DNA from: Cellulomonas fimi
Lineage (GTDB): Bacteria; Actinomycetota; Actinomycetes; Actinomycetales; Cellulomonadaceae
NCBI RefSeq assembly: GCF_012952065.1
Contig: NZ_JABCJJ010000001.1
Location: 186,001 to 250,000, forward strand
Direction: 5' to 3'
Length of the DNA: 64,000 bases
The notes under the pieces are model-generated. The model had not been told where the DNA came from. It saw only the letters and a program-made list of their open reading frames with translations, and ran no database searches. Below, piece after piece: positions 23,501 to 30,889 of this stretch (position 1 is its first letter; the number at the start of each line of letters is the position of its first letter). Position numbers and translations under genes: made by a program.

Positions 23501-23512
23501 GGCACCCCGTGA
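17573..23512 (+). CDS. giant Ig-like/fibronectin III surface protein
   Basis: A 1979-residue protein with an Arg-rich N-terminus, one hydrophobic anchor (about residues 29-47) and a very long predicted extracellular part. Residues 60-400 look like a beta-propeller or PQQ-like region. From about 414 to 1480 there are about eleven Ig/cadherin-like repeats of roughly 95 residues, several with NDVDPGG or DPDGDE calcium-type motifs. Five Fn3 domains follow (starting near 1487, 1576, 1669, 1762 and 1864), then a Pro-rich end without a sorting motif. GTG 17573 overlaps the kinase stop, and its stop overlaps the DUF58 gene. Role unknown; adhesion, envelope scaffolding or sensing are possible. Confidence 0.9.
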   Translation: MSPRDGLRRFLPANTSRTLRRGDRRTWTRVGAVATAPAVLAALALVYPGQPVSQVDLNDAGVWLTNTSALKLGRFNSVIDELNGGLVTTATEFDVLQDASDVLLVEPGAVAVIDPASVTPSAQTVVPRDALVSMAAGTVAVVDPADGSLWVRPTSALGALRTDADDADLELGEGGAAVVARDGTVVAIAADGAVSTLVTADDGTAGVSEPGDAGTLAAAPPTGWDQVTAVGDQPVALAGRTLHTLTGPVDLARYGDALALQQPGPASGTVLVASSSALLEVPLDGGEVREHESGGSGKPAAPVLVDGCARAAWATPRGSFLAKCGDGAPEVLDLEGMTTRDELVFRVNRSVVVLNDTLAGRLWVPLEDPELREPNWQDIQPQEETQDDEQEADSQQSEQNLLAECTAQSAPPTANDDDYGVRPGRSTVLSVIDNDSSSDCGILAISEFDPLPPEFGTLAPIHGGRALQLQPADGARGSAAFTYTVTDGRGSSAPSTARVQLTIRPDGENGAPAQVRVGSVVVEQGAQASYEALADFTDPDGDDLVLVGASTEQGGTVRSRQDGQVTFQADGGQLGRVQVRLLVSDGVETVDGLLLVDVRPAGSLAPLIDPVHAVTYVDTPVTVRALDAVRSSSREPARLAGVDEVPGATVVPDLAAGTFSFSAARPGSYYVTFLVTASPQQATGVARVDVRERPGQPEPPTAVGDRALLPPGGEVTIDPLGNDVDPGGAVLVLQSVEVPAESGLRVATLGHQLLRITATRVLEGPVVLRYVVSNGTAQATGEILVRPVPAGVTQQAPVVENIAVSVRTGGVVTVPVLDHAYDPDGDELTLVRELAEPLPDGQGLLFVSGDLLRYQAPTQPTTARATFAVTDAVGNVTAAVLTVTVHASDPQTKAPPRPRSLEARVFASETVRIQVPLVGIDPDGDGVSLLGQDQVPTKGRITAVGADWLEYQALPGELGTDQFTYAVEDWVGQRAVATVRVGIAARPTTAAAVIARNDDVTVRPGQQVEVRVLANDVDPGGAELQLAPDLELAEGVDARVEGRRIVVRAPDAEAVLQIAYTATNERGGRDSAVLTVTVSNDATVLPPVAQDVVVPPTDTVGRTEVEVDVLAVAQNPSGPLSDLAVSVHPTAASTATVTPGGAVVVTLVETAQTLPYVLTNTNPQADGLSTYAFITVPALGDFPPMLRPRAAALEVLAGEELVIPLAEQVQVAPGRTATISDPAKVQATKADGSPLWRDGTTLTYRAPRTYAGPASISFEVTDATGPGDLEARTKVLTLPITVYAVEDYPPAFVPSVIDVAPGEASMSVDLTAFTSAPVGTGGAANAYRYAITSAVPQGFSATLDGSVLRVAAETTAPKGTFGTLGLSIGYGVGGSMDARVELRVIASTRPLARVVDVTVADGVEGRASNVPVLAGASNPFPGSPLALRGATVETPGAGTAAVAGDQVSVRPAAGFIGTMVTRFSVRDATGDPQREVEGRVTVVVRGRPATPTAPRVVEVRDRTVVLAWVAPVNNGEAITGYRVTANPGGIVRDCASTTCTIDNLVNDTEYTFTVAARNAVDWSDPSPVSPPARPDAVPDAPGAPVLQFGDGQVTATWAAPTSPGSPVDRYTVEISPAPRSGGAVTTRSTSQTFTGLTNGTEYTVRVKAFNRLVDGGPWSTWSAPMVPARPPEAPALTASRRSSMSAGQGTIDVTWGPPATNGDPVNGFELVVNRGTPVALPGSATSWQLTGAQRGRDYTFTIRARNKAGWGAWGEATGATWSAPSEPLALAAADAGRRDAAWGEGAVRLSWQAPADPGGDDVWIDAYEIEGPQGTRRVGGGSTEETFGGLTAGPSPAYRLRAINRHGEVSQWVAFPSAQVTTAAESPDVTADVTVLDEVTIRWAPRSDGGSPYTRFRYSVDNRSWTEVAGDQRSVTIGLRQRDRGDDFTVYVQAGNARGWSTSGQVSGTFASERAPEPGPTPTDPPAAPPAAPPPAGTP

Positions 23513-24672
23513 GCCGCGACGGCGCGCGTCCCGTCTCGACGCTCGGGTGGCTCACGCTCGCGCTCGGCGCGGCGCTCGGTGGCACCGGCTGGTGGTTCGG
23601 CTGGGTCGAGCTCGCGAGTGCCGGGGTCGCGCTCCTCGCCGCGTTCGGCGTCGGGCTCGTGCTGGCCGTCGGCCGGTCGACGTACGCCGTCGAGCTCGAC
23701 CTCTCGGGTGACCGTGTGCGGGTCGGCCAGCGGGCGGTCGGCCGGATCGCGGTGCGGAACACGTCGCGGCGCCGGTTGCTGCCCGCGCAGGTCGAGCTGC
23801 CCGTCGGCCGCGGGGCGGCCGACTTCGACCTGCCGTCGCTCGGGCCGGGCGCGGAGCACGAGGACGTCTTCGCGGTGCCGACGTCGCGTCGCGGCGTCGT
23901 CGTCGTCGGGCCCGTGCGGTCGGTGCGCGGCGACCCGATCGGGCTCGTGCGCCGGCGGCTGCGCTGGACCGATCCGGTCGACCTCTACGTGCACCCCGAG
24001 ACCATGCCGCTCGACGGCGCGGGCTCGGGCGTGCTGCGCGACCTCGAGGGCCAGGCGACCCGGACGATCTCCGACAGCGACATGTCGTTCCACGCGCTGC
24101 GCGACTACGTCGCGGGCGACGACCGTCGGCACATCCACTGGAGGACGAGCGCGCGGCTCGGCGAGCTCATGGTGCGCCAGTTCGAGGACACCCGGCGCAC
24201 GCACACCGCGCTCGCGCTCTCGACGCGGCCGGGCGACTACGCGGACGCCGACGAGCTCGAGCTCGCGATCTCGGTGACGGCCTCGATCGCCGTGCAGGCG
24301 CTGCGCGACGAGCGCGAGGTCACCGTCCTCGCGGGGGAGGGGCGGCTGCGGACGGACTCGCCGGTCCGCCTGCTCGACGACGTCGCGGCGCTCGAGCCGG
24401 CCGACGCGCAGCGGGGGAGCGCCGACCTGGCGGGGTGGGTCGCGCGTCAGGTGCCGCACGCGTCGGTCGCGATCCTCGTCGTCGGGTCGACGCCGACCGA
24501 GGCGGAGCTGCGCGCGTCGACCCGCGTCATCCCGGCCGGCGTCCGGGCCGTCGCGCTCGTGTGCGACCGCCGCGGCGAGGTCGGGGTTCGGACCGACGAC
24601 TCGCTGACGCTGGTGCGCGTCCCGTCGCTCGCGGACCTGCCGCGCGCGCTGCGTCGGGCGGTCGTCGCATGA
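23509..24672 (+). CDS. DUF58 domain membrane protein
   Basis: Member of the DUF58 (YeaD2-like) family that pairs with MoxR ATPases. The 387-residue product begins with two hydrophobic segments (about residues 10-50), then a beta-rich region and the family signature LRDYVAGDDRRHIHWRTSAR near residues 195-215, followed by a VWA-like C-terminal half. GTG 23509 overlaps the giant-protein stop (GTGA), and its stop overlaps the transglutaminase-like gene (ATGA). The family has no firmly established biochemical function. Genetic linkage to MoxR suggests the ATPase acts on this protein. Confidence 0.9.
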   Translation: MSRDGARPVSTLGWLTLALGAALGGTGWWFGWVELASAGVALLAAFGVGLVLAVGRSTYAVELDLSGDRVRVGQRAVGRIAVRNTSRRRLLPAQVELPVGRGAADFDLPSLGPGAEHEDVFAVPTSRRGVVVVGPVRSVRGDPIGLVRRRLRWTDPVDLYVHPETMPLDGAGSGVLRDLEGQATRTISDSDMSFHALRDYVAGDDRRHIHWRTSARLGELMVRQFEDTRRTHTALALSTRPGDYADADELELAISVTASIAVQALRDEREVTVLAGEGRLRTDSPVRLLDDVAALEPADAQRGSADLAGWVARQVPHASVAILVVGSTPTEAELRASTRVIPAGVRAVALVCDRRGEVGVRTDDSLTLVRVPSLADLPRALRRAVVA

Positions 24673-27263
24673 GCCGGAGTCCCACGAGCGGTAGTCGCAC
24701 GAGCGGTGGTCGAACGAGCAGTGCGAGCCGGAGCAGCTCGAGCCCGAGCAGCTCGCGCAGCGCTCGACCGGTGACGGTCGACGTCCTCGTGCTCACGGCC
24801 GCGCTCGCGCTCGCGCTGCTGCCGGTCCTGCCCGCCTACGGCGTCGCCGCCGTCGTCCCCGCGATCGCCGGCGGCCTCGTGCTCGGCGCGGGCGTGGCCG
24901 TCGTCGCCGCCCGCCGCCGGTGGCCGACCCTGCTGACGCTCGCGGCGGTCGTCGTCGTGTTCCTCGTCGCCGGCGGCCCGCTCGCCGCGCCGTCGACGAC
25001 GCTCGCGGGCGTCGTCCCGACGGGGCGCACGCTGACGACGCTGGTCGCGGGCGCCGTGACGGCGTGGAAGGAGTCGGTGACCCTCGACCCGCCGCTCGGC
25101 GCGCTCGGCGGCGTGCTCGTCGCGCCGTTCCTGCTCGCGCTCGGCGGCTCGGCGCTCGCGGCGAGCATCGCGCTCCGGGTGGCCGCGGGTGGCCGGGCCG
25201 CGCTCGCGGCGCTCGTGCCGCCGGCGGTCGGCGTCGTCGCGCTCCTGCTCGGCACCAAGGAGCCCGTGCTCGGCGCGCTCGCGGGTGCGTCGGCGGTGAT
25301 CCTGCTCGCGACGTGGGCGGCGTGGCGGCGCGGCACCCTGCAGGCCCGCCGGGTGCTCACGCTCGCGCTGCTGGTCGGCGTGGTCGGCGCGAGCGGCGTC
25401 GTCGTCGGCCCCCTGGTCGCCGCGCAGCACCCGCGCTACGTGCTGCGCGACGAGATCACGCCGCCGTTCGACCCGCGCGACTACCCGAGCCCGCTCGCCG
25501 GGTACCGCAGGTACGTCAAGGAGTGGAAGGACGCCGCGCTGCTCACGGTGCGCGGGCTGCCCGCGGGCACCCCGGTGCGGATCGCCACGATGGACGCCTA
25601 CGACGGCGTGGTCTGGAACGTGTCGGACGGCGACGCGGCGGAGGGGTCGGGCGCGTTCCGCCGCGTCGGCGCGACGCTCCCTCGGACGCTCGAGGGCCAG
25701 GACGTGTCGGTCGAGGTGGAGGTGCTCGAGCTGCCGGGCGTCTGGCTGCCGACCGTGGGCGAGCCGACGTCGATCACGATCGGCGCAGCCGGGACGTCGG
25801 GGCCGGCGCGGACTGCTGGATCGGCGAACGGCTCGGGCCAGGCCGCGACGTCGCGCACGGCCGGCGCAGCGGCGGGCACCCACGAGCAGCTGCGCTTCAA
25901 CGACGCGACGGGGGCCGCCGTCCTGACCGGGGGCCTGCGGGAGGGGCTCCGCTACACGGTCGACGCCGTCGTCCCCGAGGTGCCGACCGACGAGGACATC
26001 GGCGAGGCCGAGCCGGGACGCCAGACGCTGCCGCGGCCGTCCGGCGTGCCCGACGTCGTGCCGCTCCTCGCGGGTGAGATCGCGGGGACCGCCTCGTCGC
26101 CGGTCGAGATCGCGCGCGCCCTCGAGGCGGGGCTCGTCGAGCGCGGGTGGTTCAGCCACGGCCTCACCGACGCGGGCGACCACCCGTCGCTCTCGGGACA
26201 CGGCGCGGACCGCATGACGACCCTGCTGAGCGGCGAGCTGATGGTGGGGGACAGCGAGCAGTACGCGTCCGCGATGGCGCTCATGGCGCGCGAGCTGGGC
26301 CTGCCGTCGCGCGTCGTGCTCGGGTTCTGGCCCGACGACGAGGCGGTCGAGGCCGCGGCCGGCTCCGAGGAGGGCCTCACGCTCACGGGCGACGACGCGC
26401 AGGCGTGGGTCGAGGTCGCGTTCGCGGGCCACGGCTGGGTGCCGTTCCGTCCGACGCCCGACGAGAGCAAGACGCCGACCGACGAGACGCCCGTCGAGCA
26501 GTCCGACCCGCAGCCGCAGGTCATGCAGCCCCCGCCGCCGCCCGCCGACCCGGTCACGCCGCCCGAGGACGACACCGAGCAGCCGCAGACGCAGGACCCG
26601 GAGCGCGAGGAGGAGACGGCGTCGTCGTGGCGCCGGATCGCCCTCGTCGCGGCCGCCGCGAGCGTGCCACTCGTCCTGCTGCTGGGTCCCGCCGCGGTGC
26701 TCGCCCTGCTGCGCCGCCGCCGACGACGCCGCCGTCGCCTTCGCGGGGACGGGGTCGCCCGGGTGGTCGGCGGCTGGGACGAGGTGCTCGACGCCGCCCG
26801 CGACCTCAAGCACCCGGGCCCGGCCGGGCGGACGCGCCGCGAGACGGCTGCCGAGCTCGCCGACCGGTTCGGGGACGCCAGCCGCGACCCGCTCGCGGTG
26901 CTCGCCACCGGCGCCGACGCGGTCGTGTTCGGACCCGGCGAGCCCGCGGACGACGCGGTCGAGCGGTACTGGTCGCAGGTGGCCCGGACCGTCGCGGCGA
27001 TGCGCGCGGGCGTCCCGCGGCGCCGTCGGCTGCGTGCCCGCTGGTCCGCGTCGTCGCTGCGGCACCGCCGTCGCCTCCGGCGCGCCGCCGCCAAGGACGC
27101 CGCCCGGGCCCGCCGCCCCGGCCGCGACGCGCGCTCCGCCGAGGTGCCGCGGTCGGTCCGCGGCGCGCGACCCCCGGCTACCGTTCTCGGGACGCGGACG
27201 AAGAACCCGCAGTCCCGTCGCCCACGAGTCCCGGCGTCCGCACGCCGTGACGGAAAGCGGTGA
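24669..27263 (+). CDS. TgpA-type transglutaminase-like membrane protein, catalytic triad lost
   Basis: An 864-residue protein with a Ser-rich start, several transmembrane helices up to about residue 260, a large extracytoplasmic region holding a transglutaminase-like core (about 480-600), another helix near 660 and a DUF4129-like cytoplasmic end. The fold markers are clear (QYASAMALMARELGLPSRVV, then AWVEVAFAGHGWVPF), but the active-site positions read Ser529 for Cys, Gln578 for His and Arg594 for Asp. It should therefore be enzymatically dead and act as a binding or scaffold domain. The ATG overlaps the DUF58 stop. Loss of all three residues makes a sequencing error unlikely. Confidence 0.88.
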   Translation: MSRSPTSGSRTSGGRTSSASRSSSSPSSSRSARPVTVDVLVLTAALALALLPVLPAYGVAAVVPAIAGGLVLGAGVAVVAARRRWPTLLTLAAVVVVFLVAGGPLAAPSTTLAGVVPTGRTLTTLVAGAVTAWKESVTLDPPLGALGGVLVAPFLLALGGSALAASIALRVAAGGRAALAALVPPAVGVVALLLGTKEPVLGALAGASAVILLATWAAWRRGTLQARRVLTLALLVGVVGASGVVVGPLVAAQHPRYVLRDEITPPFDPRDYPSPLAGYRRYVKEWKDAALLTVRGLPAGTPVRIATMDAYDGVVWNVSDGDAAEGSGAFRRVGATLPRTLEGQDVSVEVEVLELPGVWLPTVGEPTSITIGAAGTSGPARTAGSANGSGQAATSRTAGAAAGTHEQLRFNDATGAAVLTGGLREGLRYTVDAVVPEVPTDEDIGEAEPGRQTLPRPSGVPDVVPLLAGEIAGTASSPVEIARALEAGLVERGWFSHGLTDAGDHPSLSGHGADRMTTLLSGELMVGDSEQYASAMALMARELGLPSRVVLGFWPDDEAVEAAAGSEEGLTLTGDDAQAWVEVAFAGHGWVPFRPTPDESKTPTDETPVEQSDPQPQVMQPPPPPADPVTPPEDDTEQPQTQDPEREEETASSWRRIALVAAAASVPLVLLLGPAAVLALLRRRRRRRRRLRGDGVARVVGGWDEVLDAARDLKHPGPAGRTRRETAAELADRFGDASRDPLAVLATGADAVVFGPGEPADDAVERYWSQVARTVAAMRAGVPRRRRLRARWSASSLRHRRRLRRAAAKDAARARRPGRDARSAEVPRSVRGARPPATVLGTRTKNPQSRRPRVPASARRDGKR

Positions 27264-27271
27264 GATCACCC

Positions 27272-28675
27272 ATGTCGATGTTCCGGACCGTTCCTGCGCC
27301 GATGGGTCGACGGCTGCTCGCGTACCTCGTCGACTCGCTCGTGCTGTCGCTGCTGGCCGGCGTGCCGCTCCTGCTGGCGCTCGTCCCCGCGGCCGCGGCG
27401 CAGGCCGAGGACCCGACGGTGCAGCCGAACGGGCTGCTCGTGGCGCTCGCGGCCGTGCTCGCGCTCGCGGTCGGCGGGTTCCAGTGGTGGTACCAGGGCA
27501 CGCACGGCTGGACCCTCGGCAAGCGCCTCGTCGGCATCCGGACCCTCTCGGCCGAGACCGGGCGCCCGATCGGCATGGTGCGCGTCCTCGTGCGGTACCT
27601 GGTGATCGCGGGGTGCTCGCTGGTGCCGGTCGTGGGGGCGGCGCTGGTCTTCCTCTCGCCGTTCTTCGACGCGACGGGCCGCCGCCAGGGCTGGCACGAC
27701 CGGGCGGCCGGCGACGTCGTCCTCGACGTCTGGAACGGCCGCGACCCGTCCGTCGCGGACGAGTCGACGACCGCGAGCTTCACGTCCCGGGTCGAGGGCA
27801 TGCTGGAGGTGGACGCGAGCGCGGCCGGGACGCGGCGCGGTGCTCGCGCGGAGGCGGCCGAGGCGGCCGCGTCTGCTGCCGGCGGCCCCGCGGTCGCTGC
27901 AGCGCCCGCGCCCGGCGCACCGCCCACGCGCATCGACCCCTGGGCCGACGCGCTCGCGCACCGGACCCTCGACACCGAGCGCCTGCCGACCGTCCCCGTC
28001 CCCGTCGACACGCCGTTCCCGGTCGCACAGCCGGACGCGACCGTCGCGCAGGTCGTCGGCCCGGTGCCCGCCCCGCCCCTCGTGCCCACGCCGCCCACCC
28101 CGGCGGCCCCGCGGACGGCGCCCGTCACGACGTCGATCCCGGCCTGGGCCGGCGCCGGCGAGGACGTCGAGTCGACCCGGATGAGCCTGCCGCGGCCGGC
28201 CCCGGCGCCGGCCGACCGCCGGCACCCGGACGTCCCGTGGGCCGACCTCGCGCTCTCGGACGGTCGGCGCGTCACCGTCGCCGGGACGGCCCTGCTCGGC
28301 CGCAACCCCGCCCCGCGCGCGGGCGAGTCGCCCGACATGCTGCTGCCCGTGATCGACATGGGCCGCTCGGTCTCGAAGACGCACCTCGCGGTCGGGGTCG
28401 ACGTGCACGGACCATGGGTGGTCGACCGCCGCTCGACCAACGGGACCGTCGTCACCCTGTTCGACGGGCAGCAGATCCTCTGCGCGCCCGAGCAGACCGT
28501 GCGCCTCGCGACCGGTGCGACCGTGTCCTTCGGCGACTACGCCTTCACGGTGCTGACGGTCGGTCAGGGCGGCGAGGGCCCGGTCGTCGTCGAGGACGAG
28601 CGGGTGGAAGCCTCGGGCTCCGGAGGTGCGGGCGGCGGGGTCCGAGCGAGCGGCGCGAGGGGAGCGGGCGCATGA
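27272..28675 (+). CDS. RDD-family membrane protein with C-terminal FHA domain
   Basis: A 467-residue protein with an RDD membrane domain (GRRLLAYLVDSLVL, TLGKRLVGIRT and WHDRAAGDVVLDV, residues 10-155), a long Ala/Pro-rich linker and a C-terminal FHA domain (about 333-440) with LGRNP, SVSKTHLAV and DRRSTNGTVV. The FHA domain should bind a phosphothreonine produced by the linked kinase at the inner membrane face. ATG 27272 was chosen because GGTGAG lies 7 nt upstream. GTG 27260, overlapping the previous stop, and ATG 27278 are alternatives. The stop overlaps the next ATG. Confidence 0.88.
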   Translation: MSMFRTVPAPMGRRLLAYLVDSLVLSLLAGVPLLLALVPAAAAQAEDPTVQPNGLLVALAAVLALAVGGFQWWYQGTHGWTLGKRLVGIRTLSAETGRPIGMVRVLVRYLVIAGCSLVPVVGAALVFLSPFFDATGRRQGWHDRAAGDVVLDVWNGRDPSVADESTTASFTSRVEGMLEVDASAAGTRRGARAEAAEAAASAAGGPAVAAAPAPGAPPTRIDPWADALAHRTLDTERLPTVPVPVDTPFPVAQPDATVAQVVGPVPAPPLVPTPPTPAAPRTAPVTTSIPAWAGAGEDVESTRMSLPRPAPAPADRRHPDVPWADLALSDGRRVTVAGTALLGRNPAPRAGESPDMLLPVIDMGRSVSKTHLAVGVDVHGPWVVDRRSTNGTVVTLFDGQQILCAPEQTVRLATGATVSFGDYAFTVLTVGQGGEGPVVVEDERVEASGSGGAGGGVRASGARGAGA

Positions 28676-29145
28676 GCGGCACGGTCACGTTCCCGAGCGA
28701 GGCGTTCCCGGCCTACCCGGCGATCGCGCTCGACCACCCCAGGGGCTGGGGCCCGACGGCGGGGGTCGGCGTCGTGCTCGCCGTCGGCAAGCGCGTGATG
28801 CCGAAGCAGTTCCAGCCGTTGGTCACGGTGACGATCGCGCGCTTCGCGCCGGGCTACACCCTGGACGACGCCGTCGCGACCGTTCTCGCGAGCGTCGCGC
28901 CCCTCGAGCACTACCAGGAGCTGGGCCGCGCCGAGCTCGAGGTGCTCGGCGGGCCCGGCTTCCGGATCGAGGGCGCGTTCCTGCACCCCCAGGTGGGCGG
29001 GCTCGTGCAGGCGGCGCGCATCACCGTCGTCGACCACGGCTCGGCGGTCGACCTGGTGCAGGTCACCGGCACGTGCACCGCGACCCAGGCCAAGGGCACG
29101 CTGGAGGAGATCCGCACGATCCAGGCGAGCGCGCGGCGGGTGTAG
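28672..29145 (+). CDS. small LpqN/DcrB-like protein of the envelope cluster
   Basis: A 157-residue protein without a signal peptide or membrane helix. Its pattern (AIALDHPRGWGP near residue 22, then alternating beta strands, then a closing ARITVVDHGSAVDLVQVTGTC and a final helix) resembles the LpqN/DcrB (PsbP-like) fold, but the match is by eye and weak. Its ATG overlaps the RDD-FHA stop (ATGA), so it is the last gene of the run that starts at 12486. Function unknown; an accessory or chaperone role for the cluster is possible. Confidence 0.65.
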   Translation: MSGTVTFPSEAFPAYPAIALDHPRGWGPTAGVGVVLAVGKRVMPKQFQPLVTVTIARFAPGYTLDDAVATVLASVAPLEHYQELGRAELEVLGGPGFRIEGAFLHPQVGGLVQAARITVVDHGSAVDLVQVTGTCTATQAKGTLEEIRTIQASARRV

Positions 29146-29194
29146 GGGACCCGGTCCGCTAGCCGGTCCTCGAGCCGGTCGGCGTGGGTCGGCC

Positions 29195-29382
29195 TCAGTC
29201 CCGAGGCGACACGACCCAGATCCAGTTCCCGTCGGCGTGACGCAGCGCGAACATGAGCGGCGCGACGGGGATCTGCTGCGACTCGCCATCGAGGTCGATC
29301 CCGCCGCCGGCGGCGAGCCGCGCGTGCTCGGCGAGCACGTCGACGACCTCGACGCCGATCGATGCCGGCGGGCGTCCCGCGC
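29195..29382 (-). pseudogene. C-terminal remnant of a VOC/glyoxalase-like gene
   Basis: On the minus strand a well-behaved reading frame of about 60 codons ends at a TGA (29195-29197). Its end, FALRHADGNWIWVVSPRD, resembles the last strand of vicinal-oxygen-chelate proteins. Upstream of about 29382 the frame loses any protein-like character and there is no start. This reads as the 3' end of a gene cut off by the accessory DNA that begins here. Family assignment is tentative. The rest of the 29146-29597 gap holds nothing else I recognise. Confidence 0.4.
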
Positions 29383-29597
29383 ATGGCGCTTCAGGTAGGC
29401 CGACTCGCCGTACTGGCGAGGCCAGGCGACACCTCAGGTACGGTGTCGGATCCGAGCCTCAAACGTCCGCCAGATGTGACCGGTCGCCGGCAGCGGGCCA
29501 AGTTCGTGACAGAGGTCGGAGCAGCGCCTAAGTTCCTCAGTGGCGTCGCACCAGTACTCGAAGGTGCGGCAAGCGGTCTCGACAACGAGGTGGCTCG

Positions 29598-30815
29598 GTG
29601 ACGAAGCGACACGCACGATTCCGACCGAGGGCCGCGAAGGCGCTCCTAATCGTCACGACGCTCGTCGTTTCGGGGTGCTCAGTGGGATTGAAGGAGCCCA
29701 CCCCGCCTCCCGTAGCCACCGTGACGGAGGCGCCTATGGTTGAGTCGACTCCCACGCCGACCACCGCACTCACATGGTCGGACGTTTACGCGATAGAGAG
29801 CTCAGGCGTGGCGCGCATCGCCGTAGTCACTTGCGACGGTGGTGGGACCGGATCGGGGTTTCTGGTCGCGCCGGACACCGTGATGACGGCAGCGCACGTG
29901 GTCGAGGGCGCGACGACGGTGTCGCTCCGATTCGGCGCGGAAGTCTTCGCCGGCGAGCCGGTGCTGATGGACACAGAGAACGACCTCGCGCTTGTGCGGG
30001 TGGACGGGCAGCCCGCCGGTCACCGCTTTGCCATCGCCGAGGAGCCCGCGGTGGTCGGCGAAGACGTGGCCATCTTGGGTTACCCCGAGGGGCGGCCTCT
30101 CGGCATGACTCAGGGTGCCGTGACGTCCGTTGACCTGCGCATAAACGCAGAGGACCGAGACCTGCGCGGGGTGTTCCGCACCGACTCGGCGATCAACCCG
30201 GGCAATAGCGGCGGCCCGGTGCTGAACAAGAGCGGGGATGTCGTCGGAGTGGTCAGCGCCGGCTCGGATGGTCCCGGGGACGGCTACGCCGTGTCCCAGC
30301 CACGTATCGCGGCCGTCGTCGCGGCCCAGGCCGATAGCGCCGTCGTGCCGCCGGCGGAGGAGTGTGAGGCGAGCGGCGAAGAGCGGTGGGACGACCCCGT
30401 CCAGGTGTCGGTCACCAGCACGCACCCCGAGGCGCCCTCGATAGCGCAGACGCTGCAACTGTACGGCCAAGCACTCAACGAGAGATACAACGACTTGGTC
30501 TGGTACCTACTCACCCCATCCATGCACGAGCGCGTGGGAGACTACGACACCTACTTCGAGGGCCTTTCCACGAGCTCATGGATCTCGGTCGACGTGCTCG
30601 AGGTGGAAGTGTTGGACGAGGTCACCGACGAGGCCACGGTCGCATTGCGCACCACGCAGACCGCCGAGTACGGCCCGGATGGCGCGACGTGCTCAGACTG
30701 GGTGATCACCTACACCCTGGTGCTCGACGCGGGCGAGTGGCAGATCGACGGCGCCCGTCTGGCCGACGGACCTCCCTTGCCATGTCCAGACGAGGAAAGC
30801 GTTGAGGACCTGTAG
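29598..30815 (+). CDS. trypsin-like serine protease, lipoprotein
   Basis: Secreted, lipid-anchored HtrA/trypsin-type protease. The 405-residue product has a lipobox signal (TTLVVSGC, Cys near residue 27), a Thr/Pro-rich linker and a chymotrypsin-fold domain with His100 (TAAHVV), Asp129 (ENDLALV) and Ser204 (NPGNSGGP). No PDZ domain follows. Instead there is a C-terminal region of about 130 residues resembling an NTF2-like or DUF4878-type domain. The start is GTG 29598. Its codon use is visibly less GC-biased than the flanking core genes, in line with acquired DNA. Substrate unknown. Confidence 0.88.
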   Translation: MTKRHARFRPRAAKALLIVTTLVVSGCSVGLKEPTPPPVATVTEAPMVESTPTPTTALTWSDVYAIESSGVARIAVVTCDGGGTGSGFLVAPDTVMTAAHVVEGATTVSLRFGAEVFAGEPVLMDTENDLALVRVDGQPAGHRFAIAEEPAVVGEDVAILGYPEGRPLGMTQGAVTSVDLRINAEDRDLRGVFRTDSAINPGNSGGPVLNKSGDVVGVVSAGSDGPGDGYAVSQPRIAAVVAAQADSAVVPPAEECEASGEERWDDPVQVSVTSTHPEAPSIAQTLQLYGQALNERYNDLVWYLLTPSMHERVGDYDTYFEGLSTSSWISVDVLEVEVLDEVTDEATVALRTTQTAEYGPDGATCSDWVITYTLVLDAGEWQIDGARLADGPPLPCPDEESVEDL

Positions 30816-30889
30816 GTCGTCTTTTCCGCAACCCTGGGCAGCGAACACCTCCGTCGCACCCATTCGGCCGCTGCTGGAGGTGATCGCTC

